In this document: piece after piece, positions 24,542-32,489 of the stretch
How positions within the stretch are numbered: position 1 is the stretch's first letter
How the letters are laid out: each line of letters starts with the position of its first letter
DNA from: Bosea sp. 685
GTDB lineage: Bacteria > Pseudomonadota > Alphaproteobacteria > Rhizobiales > Beijerinckiaceae
DNA length: 64,000 nt
Assembly (NCBI RefSeq): GCF_031884435.1
Contig: NZ_CP134779.1
Location: forward strand, 3,348,001 to 3,412,000
Direction: 5' to 3'
Program-made: the position numbers and the translations under genes
Notes under the pieces: model-generated
What the model was told of the DNA's origin: nothing
Database searches by the model: none
What the model saw: the letters and a program-made list of their open reading frames with translations, nothing else

Positions 24542-25078
24542 CTACGGCATAATGACGTTGATTTTGCGCTCGGCCTGGGCGCTCAGGGAGGCTGGCGTGC
24601 TGGCGAACTCGGGCACGATCTTGAATTTCGGCATCGCCCTGCCGGAAAATTCGGTCAGGAGCTTGATGCGTTCGCGATCCCGGCTCGACACCAGCCGCGT
24701 TCCCTGCAGATCGTCGAAATCCGCCAATCGCCGCGTGTTCCTGCCGCCGGCATAGACCAGCACCTTGTTCGACAGGACGACGATATCGCCCCGGCGCAGC
24801 GTCGGGTCGGTGAGATACCAGTCGGGATTGCTGACGGGGTCGATCGAGACCTGCAGATAGCGCTTGGACTCGCCGTCGCTCTCCATCGAGACGCGCGGGA
24901 TTTTCGGTTTCGGCTTACTCGTCGGCCGGATCGTCATTTCCAGCGGCGCGCTCTCCTGCCGCTGCGGAGCTGGAACGCCGAACAGCATTTCGAGCAAGCC
25001 GGCCTGCGCCTGCGACGCCGTGAGTGCAGACAAGACCGAAACCAGGCCAATCAACAGAGACCGAGCACGCAACTGCAT
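24542..25078 (-). CDS. Secreted protein of unknown function
   Basis: A 178-residue protein with a clear signal peptide (LLIGLVSVLSALTASQAQAG, cleavage after AQA). The mature part starts with a proline- and lysine-rich stretch (TSKPKPKIPRVSM), followed by a compact domain: YLQVSIDPVSNPDWYLTDPT, LRRGDIVVLSNKVLVYAGGR and RLVSSRDRERIKLLTEF. The segment RRGDIVVLSNKVLVY suggests a small beta-rich domain. I do not recognise it; similar proteins of unknown function occur in Rhizobiales. It stands alone between repeats and an empty intergenic region. Confidence 0.65.
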   Translation of the reverse strand: MQLRARSLLIGLVSVLSALTASQAQAGLLEMLFGVPAPQRQESAPLEMTIRPTSKPKPKIPRVSMESDGESKRYLQVSIDPVSNPDWYLTDPTLRRGDIVVLSNKVLVYAGGRNTRRLADFDDLQGTRLVSSRDRERIKLLTEFSGRAMPKFKIVPEFASTPASLSAQAERKINVIMP

Positions 25079-25480
25079 TGAACGGACACCGAGGTTGCTT
25101 GAATCTGGAACGCTTCACCTAGCGCCTGCTTGAAAGCGCGAGGTAAACACTCATATCGAACCTGATCAGCCGGCGCCAGTCGTCCCGGCGTGATTGGTTA
25201 AACTAAATGCATATTTCGCGGTACGTCTTGAGCAAATGCTCGCGGAATAGACAAACACCGAGCCTTCAACCGCCGATTTCCAGCGCTGTCATGCTTAATC
25301 CACCTCCCGCGACCCGAGGCGCGCCAACCGACTGCGGCGCGCCCTCAGCGGCCTCCGGCGTTGAATCTGTTCGCCCGGCGGCCTTGGCCGGCAAGTTATC
25401 CACAAGCCCGGCTAATCTTCCTTGCAATCGCTCCGGCTCTATCCCAACGTCAGCGTGGTCGCGTTGCCGGTGATGTACTC
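25079..25480. other. Intergenic region without a recognisable gene
   Basis: About 400 bp. Short frames exist on both strands, but none has a good Shine-Dalgarno or protein-like composition. The part 25180-25260 is AT-richer and probably holds promoters for one or both flanking genes. Confidence 0.4.
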
Positions 25481-25597
25481 ATGCATGCTTTCTCGCGTTC
25501 GGTGGAAAATCAGGTCTCGAGTCAGAGCGCCATCCTGCTGCGGACGCTTGTCGTGATCGTCTTCGCCATGGTCATCATCCTGCCATTGCTCGATTGA
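25481..25597 (+). CDS. Possible small membrane protein
   Basis: A 38-residue frame starting MHAFSRSVENQVSSQSA and ending in a single hydrophobic helix, ILLRTLVVIVFAMVIILPLL, with a final Asp. The polar head with a hydrophobic tail is typical of small membrane-anchored proteins. No clear Shine-Dalgarno was seen. Its 3' end touches a 16-bp tandem repeat. It could be a chance frame. Confidence 0.35.
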   Translation: MHAFSRSVENQVSSQSAILLRTLVVIVFAMVIILPLLD

Positions 25598-25643
25598 TCG
25601 TCCGGAGCCTTGATCGTCCGGAGCCTTGATCGTCTGGAGCCTT
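25596..25643. repeat. Tandem repeat, three 16-bp units
   Basis: GATCGTCCGGAGCCTT is repeated at 25596, 25612 and 25628; the third unit has one change. It lies in the gap after the small frame at 25481-25597. Confidence 0.85.
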
Positions 25644-25734
25644 GCCGAGCAGGCCGATAATCCCGGCTCGTATCCGCCCCATTTCACGCGTAGGCTGCCT
25701 CTGACGGACGCGGCGTGACATAGGGGAAGAAACA

Positions 25735-25965
25735 ATGGCAGGGGAAGATCGCGGACCACGCACCTGGCACGATGTGAACAGCGTCCAGGAAGCACCACGC
25801 GAAAAGCAGAAGTCGAGCGGGCGGATCGCGGCCGAGGAGGCCGCCTCCCGTAAGAAGATCGAGGCGTTGAAGGCACTCAGGCTGGCGAAGCAGGCGGCCG
25901 AGCCGCCCGCTCCTCCCGTCGTGAAGGCCAAGCCCGCCAAGCGCAAGGCTACCGCCGCGGCGTAA
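25735..25965 (+). CDS. Small basic protein of unknown function
   Basis: A 76-residue hydrophilic protein rich in Ala and Lys. The N-terminus GEDRGPRTWHDVNSVQEAPR is followed by a helical stretch (IAAEEAASRKKIEALKALRL) and a Lys/Pro/Ala tail (VVKAKPAKRKATAAA) that recalls DNA- or RNA-binding tails. The ATG has a purine-rich Shine-Dalgarno (GGGGAAGAA) at good spacing. Codon use is like the neighbours. I do not know a family. It is convergent with the esterase gene. Confidence 0.6.
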   Translation: MAGEDRGPRTWHDVNSVQEAPREKQKSSGRIAAEEAASRKKIEALKALRLAKQAAEPPAPPVVKAKPAKRKATAAA

Positions 25966-26011
25966 GCACCCACACTGGATCAGGCTAGAGGCCCTAACAG
26001 CCTCCTGAGAT

Positions 26012-26635
26012 TCAGGCCTGATCCAGCCAACCGCGCAGCAGGCCGACATCGCCTTGCGACAGGCCATGGCCCGTCGGCAGGATACGATGGTCGACCAGCG
26101 CGCCGCCTGCGGACAGCGTTTGCGCCAGGCGTTCGGCATCCTCGGCTGGAATGATCGGGTCGAGCGCGCCCGACAGGATCAGAACCCGCTTGCCGGCGAG
26201 ATCGGCTTTGGGCGGCTTCCGGAAGGGCGACATCGCGCGAACCAGTGCAGCTCCGGCCAGAACCTCCGGGTGCAGCAGCAGCAGGCTGGCTGCGATATTG
26301 GCGCCGTTGGAGAAGCCGAGCGCGACCGGCGCCGGCAGATCGTAGCGCTTGCGGGATTCCGCGACGAAATCCGCCAGCTCATGCGTGCGCGCGGTGAGGT
26401 CGGCCTCGTCGAAGACGCCCTCCGCCAAACGCCGGAAGAAGCGCGGCATCGCCCCTTCCAAAACCTTGCCGCGCGGCGAGAGCAGGCTCGCACCGGGTGC
26501 CACCATGCGCCCGAGCGGCAGCAGGTCGCGCTCATTGCCACCTGTGCCATGGAGCAGCAGCAGCGGCGGGCGCGAGGCTTCCGTGCCCGGCTCGAAGACG
26601 TGAATGAAATCCGTGGTCGCGACAGCGTCCATCAT
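26012..26635 (-). CDS. Phospholipase/carboxylesterase-type alpha/beta hydrolase (MhqD-like)
   Basis: A 207-residue alpha/beta hydrolase of the YtpA/MhqD esterase group. Visible are PPLLLLHGTGGNERDLLPLG (oxyanion HG), the nucleophile elbow ALGFSNGANIAASLL (G-F-S-N-G), the Asp in SGALDPIIPAEDAERLA and the catalytic His in LPTGHGLSQGDV. The ATG at 26635 has AGGAGA just upstream. It lies 77 nt downstream of the ring-cleaving dioxygenase on the same strand. MhqD and MhqO homologues are paired in Bacillus for hydroquinone detoxification, which suggests this role by analogy. Confidence 0.87.
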   Translation of the reverse strand: MMDAVATTDFIHVFEPGTEASRPPLLLLHGTGGNERDLLPLGRMVAPGASLLSPRGKVLEGAMPRFFRRLAEGVFDEADLTARTHELADFVAESRKRYDLPAPVALGFSNGANIAASLLLLHPEVLAGAALVRAMSPFRKPPKADLAGKRVLILSGALDPIIPAEDAERLAQTLSAGGALVDHRILPTGHGLSQGDVGLLRGWLDQA

Positions 26636-26712
26636 GGTTCTCCTGTTCATAGGCGGCATGTTGTCAGCCGAATTGCCTGCCCGGCTCGAAAGCCAGGCAG
26701 GGCGGCGCGATC

Positions 26713-27660
26713 TCAGCCGAGTTCCGGCAGCAGCGCCTCGATCCGCGCCCGCTGCGCCTCGAGCCCGGCAGGGAGCTTCAGCGCCTGGCCGAGCGTCGCC
26801 GTCGACTCATCGACGGCAAAGCCTGGAGCATCGGTCGCGATCTCGAAGAGAACGCGGCCGGGCTCGCGGAAGTAGACGGAGCGGAAATAGTTCCGGTCCC
26901 TCTGCTCGGTCGCGCGGATGCCGTGGTTTTCCGCAAGACGGCGCACCATTGTCTGCTGCGCTGCATCGTCGGCGGCGCGGAAGGCGACATGGTGGACCGA
27001 GCCCGCGCCCTGTCGGGCCGGCAGGAAGCCGCCGGCGACGCGCAGATCGACGATAGTACCGAGTCCTGCAGTACCAAGAGCCGCACCCTCCGCCCGATAG
27101 CGGATCAGCGTGTCCTCGCGCCCAATCTCCTTGAACCCGAGCACGTCACTCAGGATCGCAGCGGTGGGCTCGGCGTCTTCGAGCAGCAGGCTGACGCTAT
27201 GGAAACCGCGGATCGCCTGCTCGGCTGGGACATCGCCGCCGTCCCAGGCCGCCTCACGCTCGATACCCGGCAGGCCGACCAGTGCCAGCCGCATCCCGTC
27301 GGGATCGCGGAAGGCCAGCACGCTCTCACCGAAGCGCTTCACCGGCACATCATGGGGCACACCGTGTTCGATGAAGCGATGCGCCCAATAGCCGATCGCG
27401 CCTTCGGGAACCCGGAACACCGTCTCCTGCGTCTCACCGACGCCAAGCCGGCCGGGCGCGGCATGCTCCCAGGGAAAGAAGGTCAGGATCGTGCCAGTCG
27501 CCCCGGCGACATCGCCGTAATAGAGGTGATAGGTGCCGGGATCGTCGAAATTGACGGTCTTCTTGACCAGACGCAGGCCGAGCACCCGACCATAGAAGTC
27601 GAGATTGCGACGCGCCGGGCCGGAAATCGCGGTGACGTGGTGGATGCCGTTGATCTGCAT
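26713..27660 (-). CDS. Ring-cleaving dioxygenase (VOC superfamily, MhqO/LinE-like)
   Basis: A 315-residue protein with two vicinal-oxygen-chelate repeats. The opening INGIHHVTAISGPARRNLDFYG carries the first metal His; GSVHHVAFRAADD holds the second and REPGRVLFEIATDAPGF the metal Glu. This H-H-E pattern and the length are typical of hydroquinone-specific ring-cleaving enzymes (MhqO, MhqE, PcpA-like). It should open (hydro)quinone rings with Fe(II) and O2. The ATG at 27660 has GGAGGAG upstream and corrects a start 18 nt earlier. It heads an operon with the esterase and is divergent from doxX; a palindrome lies in the shared control region. Confidence 0.88.
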   Translation of the reverse strand: MQINGIHHVTAISGPARRNLDFYGRVLGLRLVKKTVNFDDPGTYHLYYGDVAGATGTILTFFPWEHAAPGRLGVGETQETVFRVPEGAIGYWAHRFIEHGVPHDVPVKRFGESVLAFRDPDGMRLALVGLPGIEREAAWDGGDVPAEQAIRGFHSVSLLLEDAEPTAAILSDVLGFKEIGREDTLIRYRAEGAALGTAGLGTIVDLRVAGGFLPARQGAGSVHHVAFRAADDAAQQTMVRRLAENHGIRATEQRDRNYFRSVYFREPGRVLFEIATDAPGFAVDESTATLGQALKLPAGLEAQRARIEALLPELG

Positions 27661-27750
27661 GATGACTACTCCTCCCAAACCGGGCTGAGGAGCGGATGCT
27701 CCGTTGGCTCCAAAGATTGGTCGGGCGAGCTCAAAGCGCTAGAGCGGTTA

Positions 27751-27768
27751 CATTGCGCCATTGCAATG
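27751..27768. promoter_or_regulatory. Candidate operator in the dioxygenase/doxX intergenic region
   Basis: CATTGC-GCCATT-GCAATG is a perfect 6-6-6 inverted repeat about 90 nt from each divergent start, and a further CATTGC half site lies at 27793-27798. The layout would suit binding by the LysR-type regulator encoded nearby. Binding is inferred. Confidence 0.5.
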
Positions 27769-27858
27769 TCGATCTTGGTATCTCACAATTTGCATTGCGC
27801 TTCGGTCAGATCAATCTTTTGGACAGAGGCCAGCCCGGCCCCATCGGAGATTGCCCCC

Positions 27859-28284
27859 ATGATCGACAACCGCCTCGCTCCCTATGGCGCTCTCGGCCTG
27901 CGCGTCGCGCTCGGCCTGATGTTCATTGCCCACGCTTATCTCAAGCTCGTGATCTTCACTCCCGCAGGCTTCGCCGGCTTTCTCAGTCAGGTCGGCCTGC
28001 CTGCCATCCTCGCCTGGCCGATCATGCTGGCCGAGCTTCTCGGCGGCCTCGCCATCCTGACCGGCTTCTATGGCCGCTATGTCTCGATCCTGCTGCTGCC
28101 GGTCCTGCTCGGCGCCCTGATGGTCCATGCCCCCAATGGCTGGGTCTTCAACGCCCCCAATGGCGGTTGGGAATATCCTGCCTTCCTGGCGCTGGCCGCG
28201 CTGGCCCATGGCCTGATCGGCGATGGCGCGCTGGCCCTAAAGCCTGCCCAACTGAGCTGGAACGGCGCGACCGCCACGGCCTGA
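27859..28284 (+). CDS. DoxX-family membrane protein (MhqP-like)
   Basis: A 141-residue protein with four membrane helices. The DoxX pattern is visible in YGALGLRVALGLMFIAHAYLKL, FLSQVGLPAILAWPIMLAELL and GGLAILTGFYGRYVSILLLP, with a loop APNGWVFNAPNGGWEYPAF before the last helix. Family members are linked to thiosulfate oxidation and to quinone or redox stress. It is divergent from the ring-cleaving dioxygenase and so resembles the Bacillus mhqNOP layout. The ATG at 27859 is the natural start; the frame is open far upstream by chance. Confidence 0.88.
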   Translation: MIDNRLAPYGALGLRVALGLMFIAHAYLKLVIFTPAGFAGFLSQVGLPAILAWPIMLAELLGGLAILTGFYGRYVSILLLPVLLGALMVHAPNGWVFNAPNGGWEYPAFLALAALAHGLIGDGALALKPAQLSWNGATATA

Positions 28285-28328
28285 GCGACGTTCAAGACTT
28301 CGAACCCACGGCCCTTCGCCGTCATCCC

Positions 28329-28592
28329 AGAGGTTGTTATGGACTATGGGGATGATTTGACGCTGGCGATTTTGCGCGAATGCCAGGAGTTCGAGGACGC
28401 AAGCCTTCCGGCTTGCTACGAAGAACGACGCCGCAGTCGCGCAAAAGCGCCGCGCCCTTCGGGTGAGGTGAAAACGGCGGAGCTGCAGCGTCACATCGCT
28501 TGCCGATACCGATGGTATCAGCTGCGCAATGCTCCTCCCATCTCCGTCGTTTTGACCTCATCAAATCATCCCCATAGTCCATAACAACCTCT
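28329..28592. mobile_element. MITE-like element with 32-bp perfect terminal inverted repeats
   Basis: Bases 28329-28360 and 28561-28592 are perfect inverted copies (32 of 32). The 200-bp interior has smaller hairpins (GCAAGCCTTCCGGCTTGC near 28400) and no real gene; the 81-codon frame inside is made of the repeat arms. No transposase is present, so it could only move with help. No target duplication was identified. It separates doxX from the LysR gene. Confidence 0.75.
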
Positions 28593-28621
28593 AGCCCCGT
28601 CGCCTTGATGGCGGCGAAGCC

Positions 28622-29602
28622 ATGCCCGAGAGTGCGCGCATGAACACGACCGCCAAGAATACGACCGCGAAGAACACAACCGCAAAGACGCTGGCCTGGG
28701 ACGACTTTCGATTGATCAAGGCGATCGCGGACACGCGCGCGCTGCCGGCCGCCGCCACGGTGCTCGGATTGAACCATTCGACGGTGTTCCGCCGGCTCGG
28801 CCAGATCGAGGAGGCGCTCGGCCTCAAGCTGTTCGAGCGCCATCGCAGCGGCTATGTCGCGACGCCCGCTGGCGACGAGATGGCAACGCTCGCCGAACGT
28901 GTCGACGAGGACATCACCGCCTTTGCGCGCCGCCTCGCCGGGCAGGAGATCAAGCCCGCCGGCGAATTGCGCGTCACCACCAACGACACGCTGCTGGTCG
29001 ATCTGCTGACGCCGGTCTTCGCCGCCTTCCTCGGGCAGTGCCCCGATATCCGGCTCGACATCCTGCTTGGCAACCAGGCGCTGAACCTGTCCAAGCGCGA
29101 CGCGGATGTGGCGATCCGTGCGACCGACAACCCGCCCGAGACTCTCGTCGGCCGGCGCGCGGCCCGCATCGCCTGGGCGCTCTATGGCCGCATCGCCGAT
29201 TTCCCGGAAGCCGCCGATATCGCAATCGAGAGCCTGTGGGCCCGCAACTGGATCTCGCTCGGCGATCAGTTCACGGCGCTGAAGGCTGTGCGCTATCTGA
29301 ACCAGCATGTCGCGCCGGAGCGCATCGTCTACAAGGTCAACACCGTTCTGGGCCTGGCGGAGGCGGTCGAGGCGGGTATCGGCATCGGCTTCGTGCCCTG
29401 CTTCATCGCCGATACGAGACCGGGGCTGACGCGGCTGGCGGCGCCCGACCCGGGCTTTGCCGCCGATCTCTGGCTCCTGACCCATCCCGACCTGCGGCAC
29501 TCGCCCAGGGTCAGGCTGTTCATGGACTTCATCGCCGGTGAGCTCGGCCGGATGAAGCCGCTGATCGAGGGCGACAAGGCGATCTCGCCCCGGCAAGGTT
29601 GA
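28622..29602 (+). CDS. LysR-family transcriptional regulator
   Basis: A 326-residue LysR-type regulator. The HTH is in WDDFRLIKAIADTRALPAAA and LGLNHSTVFRRLGQIEEALG with KLFERHRSGYVATPAGDEM; the effector domain follows from about residue 110 (GELRVTTNDTLLVDLLTPVF to the C-terminus). It lacks the cysteine pairs of redox sensors. The start could be the ATG at 28622 or at 28640; right after it comes the repeat NTTAKNTTAKNTTAK, which is outside the conserved domain. It is the likely regulator of the dioxygenase/esterase/doxX group, from which it is separated by a MITE-like element. Confidence 0.85.
   Translation: MPESARMNTTAKNTTAKNTTAKTLAWDDFRLIKAIADTRALPAAATVLGLNHSTVFRRLGQIEEALGLKLFERHRSGYVATPAGDEMATLAERVDEDITAFARRLAGQEIKPAGELRVTTNDTLLVDLLTPVFAAFLGQCPDIRLDILLGNQALNLSKRDADVAIRATDNPPETLVGRRAARIAWALYGRIADFPEAADIAIESLWARNWISLGDQFTALKAVRYLNQHVAPERIVYKVNTVLGLAEAVEAGIGIGFVPCFIADTRPGLTRLAAPDPGFAADLWLLTHPDLRHSPRVRLFMDFIAGELGRMKPLIEGDKAISPRQG
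28643..28687 (+). repeat. 15-bp tandem repeat in the 5' end of the LysR gene
   Basis: Three 15-bp units (28643, 28658, 28673) each encode NTTAK. The changes between units are silent third-position changes. Confidence 0.85.
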
Positions 29603-29626
29603 GGCCGGGCGGGGTTGACGCGGACG

Positions 29627-29732
29627 CTGGAGCCGTTTCCGATCCAATTGGATCGTTCAACAGCTCCAACTTGTTGTTTTGACGCGTTTCCTTCACGCGA
29701 ACCGGTGTCCACTTCGCTCGAAAACGCTCTAA
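29627..29732. repeat. Intergenic repeat (family G)
   Basis: Contains GATCCAATTGGATC (14-bp palindrome), CAGCTCCAAC, ACGCGTTTCCTTCACGCGA and CGAAAACGCTCTA, the arrangement of a dispersed element often seen between genes in Rhizobiales. A partial relative lies at about 55310-55395. Confidence 0.55.
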
Positions 29733-29802
29733 ATCAAACAAATAACGCTCGCGACGGCATCCCGTCGCGAGCGTTCGAATGGCCGATGAGCCGGCGCCGT
29801 GA

Positions 29803-30309
29803 TCAGGCTGCGGCCCTGCGATTTACGCCCCCTTCGGCAAGCATGGAGAGTTTGCCGTCGGCGGCGAATTCCTCATCGAGATTCTGCTGCAGCAAAGCCG
29901 CGCAATCCTGGCGACCGAGCTGTTTTGCCCATGCCGTCAGCGTGCCGTAGCGCGTGATCTCGTAATGCTCCACGGCCTGGGCTGCCGCGATGATCGCAGC
30001 GTCGAGCACCGGCCCGTTTTCGACATCGCCGGTGAGCTCGTCGGCTTCCTCGATGATGCCGTCGATGGCGGGGCAGTTGATGGCCTTGGCCTCCGCCCCG
30101 TGCTGCTTGAACACCTGCTCCAGCCGCGCGATATGCCCCTCGGTTTCCCTGCGATGGGTCTCCAAGCCCAGCTTGAGTGCCGGATCAGTCGCCTTCGCGA
30201 TCATTTTCGGCAGGGATTTGTAGATCGTCTTTTCAGCATAGTAGATATCCTGGAGCTGATGGATAAAAAGATCATCCATCGTTTTGATATCCTTGGAAAA
30301 CAAGCCCAT
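29803..30309 (-). CDS. DUF892 ferritin-like protein (YciE/YciF family)
   Basis: A 168-residue four-helix protein of the YciF/DUF892 family. The start KTMDDLFIHQLQDIYYAEKT is diagnostic, followed by ETHRRETEGHIARLEQVF and AAIIAAAQAVEHYEITRYGT, which hold the ferritin-like E-x6-Y and E-x2-H metal ligands. The end is NLDEEFAADGKLSMLAEG. Family members are stress-induced and of unclear function. The ATG at 30309 with AGGAGA upstream is preferred over an earlier one at 30351. It stands alone, and the gaps around it hold repeats. Confidence 0.9.
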   Translation of the reverse strand: MGLFSKDIKTMDDLFIHQLQDIYYAEKTIYKSLPKMIAKATDPALKLGLETHRRETEGHIARLEQVFKQHGAEAKAINCPAIDGIIEEADELTGDVENGPVLDAAIIAAAQAVEHYEITRYGTLTAWAKQLGRQDCAALLQQNLDEEFAADGKLSMLAEGGVNRRAAA

Positions 30310-30488
30310 TGAACTCTCCTGTCGCTGGATGTTGCTGTGACAGGCCGGCAAAGCCGGGCGGCGATGCGCTTCCCCAGTCTAGGAACGTGCCCGGACGGCG
30401 ACTGTTCCAACCGAAGCGCTATTCGCCGGAGGAGAACATGATTTTGTCAGCCGGGCTCACGCCTGATGAACTTGGCGGGAACCACGCC

Positions 30489-30649
30489 GTCATTCCGGGG
30501 CAGGCCGCAGGCCTGAGCCCGGAACCCAGAACCCGGAATCCAGAACGGATGCGCTCGATTGTTGAGGCTCGCCATGCGAGCACGTTACAGAGAGCCCGCA
30601 TCGGCTCTGGGTTCCGGGCTCTTCGCTAACGCCAAGCCCCGGAATGACG
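30489..30649. repeat. Intergenic palindromic repeat (family A, copy 3)
   Basis: Outer arms CGTCATTCCGGGGC and GCCCCGGAATGACG and inner arms AGCCCGGAACCCAGA and TCTGGGTTCCGGGCT. Same family as 14020-14167 with a different central part. Confidence 0.8.
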
Positions 30650-30691
30650 GCGGTGGTTCAAAATCAAGTCGTCACGCTCTATGATCCCGCC

Positions 30692-30862
30692 ATGGACATG
30701 ATCATCCCTCTCCTGATCGGCATGACCTTGATCTGGCTGATCGGACGCGGCACGCCCTGGAACGCCAAGCTCGTGACCTTGGCCGTGACGCTCCTCATCA
30801 TCGTGCTGATCGTCGCGCTGGAGCGTGGCGGCTATTGGCCCCAGGCCTTCCACAGGCGCTGA
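30692..30862 (+). CDS. Possible small membrane protein
   Basis: A 56-residue frame with two hydrophobic helices, MIIPLLIGMTLIWLIGRG and LVTLAVTLLIIVLIVALERG, and a short basic end. The ATG at 30692 is chosen over one in the repeat at 30644. It lacks a strong Shine-Dalgarno. No family is known to me. It is convergent with the gdx-type gene. Confidence 0.45.
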   Translation: MDMIIPLLIGMTLIWLIGRGTPWNAKLVTLAVTLLIIVLIVALERGGYWPQAFHRR

Positions 30863-30926
30863 GCCTTCCACAGGCGCTGATGCGGCCATCAACGCCTGTG
30901 CGCTTGCCGGCCCAGGCCGCGCCCGT

Positions 30927-31241
30927 TTAGGAGACGAGCTTCAGGCCGACGATGCCCGCGACGATCAGGCCGATGCAGGCAAGGCGCAGGGCACCCGCCG
31001 GCTCGCCCAGAAGGAGGATGCCAAGCACGGCAGTGCCGATCGTGCCGACGCCGGTCCAGATCGCATAGGCCGTGCCGAGCGGCAGGCTCTTCAGCGCAAG
31101 CCCGAGCAGGCCCAAACTCACCACCATGCTGGCAAGCGTGAGCACGCTGGGGACCAGCCGCGTGAAGCCTTGCGTGTATTTGAGACCGATCGCCCAGCCG
31201 ACCTCGAACAGGCCCGCGACGAAGAGATAGAGCCAAGCCAC
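30927..31241 (-). CDS. gdx: SMR-family exporter of the SugE/Gdx type (guanidinium exporter)
   Basis: A 104-residue four-helix membrane protein. The N-terminus [20 protein letters not shown] with conserved Glu and Trp, then [35 protein letters not shown] and [19 protein letters not shown], are diagnostic of the Gdx/SugE subgroup rather than of EmrE. Gdx proteins exchange guanidinium for protons. The start is a GTG at 31241 with AAGGAG 9 nt upstream. The leader holds a guanidine-II-type riboswitch, which strongly supports the guanidinium function. The MerR-type gene lies further upstream on the same strand. Confidence 0.9.
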   Translation of the reverse strand: MAWLYLFVAGLFEVGWAIGLKYTQGFTRLVPSVLTLASMVVSLGLLGLALKSLPLGTAYAIWTGVGTIGTAVLGILLLGEPAGALRLACIGLIVAGIVGLKLVS

Positions 31242-31262
31242 AACGGCGCTCCTTTTCAGAAG

Positions 31263-31320
31263 GGGCGAGGTCGTCCACGCCTGGTGATGGGAGAGGCTTT
31301 CGCCGAGGTCGTCCTCTTGA
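31263..31320 (-). promoter_or_regulatory. Guanidine-II (mini-ykkC) riboswitch
   Basis: On the minus strand two hairpins with the hallmark ACGA tetraloop occur in tandem: GAGG-ACGA-CCTC (31305-31316) and GCGTGG-ACGA-CCTCGC (31265-31280, one T-T mismatch). A linker of about 24 nt separates them. The second stem lies about 10 nt before the Shine-Dalgarno (AAAAGGAG) of the gdx-type gene, and CCTT just after the hairpin could sequester AAGG. All of this fits a translational ON switch for guanidine. Confidence 0.75.
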
Positions 31321-31399
31321 GCGACCTATTCAGCGCCATGCGCTCCCGCAAGCTCCCGCCGCGGAATGGCGGACAGACCCGCGCGGCATGGCGCGCGCC

Positions 31400-31987
31400 T
31401 CAGGCGCCGTCGGGAACAGGCTGAGGCGCCAGGGCGCTGTGCAGGATGCGTTTGCATTCGCCGAGCTCGGCCAGGACCGCGGCGAGCAGCGTCAGATCGT
31501 CGAGGCCTTCGGGCGGGACCGGGCGCGAATGCTGGGGCGCGAAGTTCTGGGGCGCGAAATCCTGATGCGGCTCGCCCTCCTGCGGGTAGGCGGTCGCGGC
31601 ATGGGCCGCCCCGGCATCGGCCTGCATCACGGCAGCTGGCACGGATGCCCTCTCCGGCCCTGGCGGGCCGACCGGCGCGCCGCGGCCGATCGCCTGGACA
31701 TGGCGCGGCCCCTGCTCCTTGAGGATGCGCTGCAGCCCCTTGATGGTGTAGCCCTCGCCGTAGAGCAGGCGGCGAATGCCCTTCAGCAGCGCGACGTCGT
31801 CGGGACGATAATAGCGCCGCCCGCCGCCGCGCTTGAGCGGCTTGATCTGCGTGAAGCGCGTTTCCCAGAAACGCAGCACATGTTGGGGAATATCGAGGTC
31901 TTCTGCGACCTCGCTGATCGTCCGGAAGGCATCTGCGCTCTTGGTGTCCATGTCGGCCTCATCGCCGGTGTGGAACTCCAGGCTCAC
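31400..31987 (-). CDS. MerR-family transcriptional regulator
   Basis: A 195-residue protein. A MerR HTH-wing is seen at about residues 20-90: [41 protein letters not shown] and [20 protein letters not shown]. The C-terminal half is low-complexity, Pro/Ala-rich, with no cysteines, so a metal-sensing role is unlikely. It overlaps the ihfA stop by 4 nt, a linkage seen in many alphaproteobacteria; its function is not known. It is followed by a 160-nt gap with the riboswitch. Confidence 0.87.
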   Translation of the reverse strand: MSLEFHTGDEADMDTKSADAFRTISEVAEDLDIPQHVLRFWETRFTQIKPLKRGGGRRYYRPDDVALLKGIRRLLYGEGYTIKGLQRILKEQGPRHVQAIGRGAPVGPPGPERASVPAAVMQADAGAAHAATAYPQEGEPHQDFAPQNFAPQHSRPVPPEGLDDLTLLAAVLAELGECKRILHSALAPQPVPDGA

Positions 31988-32298
31988 TCGTCTTCGCCCT
32001 CACCCAACTGTCCGTTGATGCGCGCCTTCATCACATTCGAAGGCTTGAACACCATGACACGACGCGGCTCGATCGGGACTTCGACTCCCGTCTTCGGATT
32101 ACGCCCGATTCGCTCGCCCTTGTCTCGCACGACGAAGGATCCGAATGAGGATAACTTCACGTTCTCGCCGCGCGCGACCGCGTCACAGATTTCGTCCAGC
32201 ACCGCCTCGACGAGCTTCGACGACTCTGTCCGCGACAGACCGATCTTCTGATAGACAGCCTCGCACAGATCGGCGCGAGTTACCGTTTGCCCCGCCAT
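31984..32298 (-). CDS. ihfA: Integration host factor alpha subunit
   Basis: A 104-residue HU/IHF-family DNA-bending protein. [21 protein letters not shown] is the N-terminal helical part, [20 protein letters not shown] leads to the DNA-binding arm [20 protein letters not shown] with the conserved Pro, and [11 protein letters not shown] ends the fold. The sequence fits IhfA better than HU. The position next to merR and fabH/plsX is the conserved one. Confidence 0.93.
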   Translation of the reverse strand: MAGQTVTRADLCEAVYQKIGLSRTESSKLVEAVLDEICDAVARGENVKLSSFGSFVVRDKGERIGRNPKTGVEVPIEPRRVMVFKPSNVMKARINGQLGEGEDE

Positions 32299-32366
32299 TC
32301 ATATCCTCCAAGGCGTTATGTCGGCCAGCGGGTTTGCCGCCTGCCCTTCGCCAATATGGACGACGG

Positions 32367-32395
32367 ACGCTAGGCGTCCCGGCTGCGCCGGTCAA
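32367..32395 (-). promoter_or_regulatory. Candidate promoter of ihfA
   Basis: TTGACC (32390-32395), 17 nt, TAGCGT (32367-32372) on the minus strand, about 70 nt before the ihfA start. The -35 is good and the -10 weak. Confidence 0.4.
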
Positions 32396-32489
32396 TCCTA
32401 GAACACCCGCCAACTCACCCAAAACTTGGGAATTTGCTAGAAAAAACAAGCAGAACCGTCATAATTCGACGGATTTCCTGCGCCGCGCT

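Noticed and set aside
25207..25473. An 88-codon plus-strand frame in the gap after the secreted protein
   Set aside because: Pro/Ser/Cys-rich random-looking composition and no Shine-Dalgarno.
25596..25643. CRISPR-like array
   Set aside because: Units are 16 bp in direct succession with no spacers and there are no cas genes in the window.
28339..28584. An 81-codon frame inside the MITE-like element
   Set aside because: Both ends are the inverted repeat arms; no Shine-Dalgarno, no protein-like pattern.
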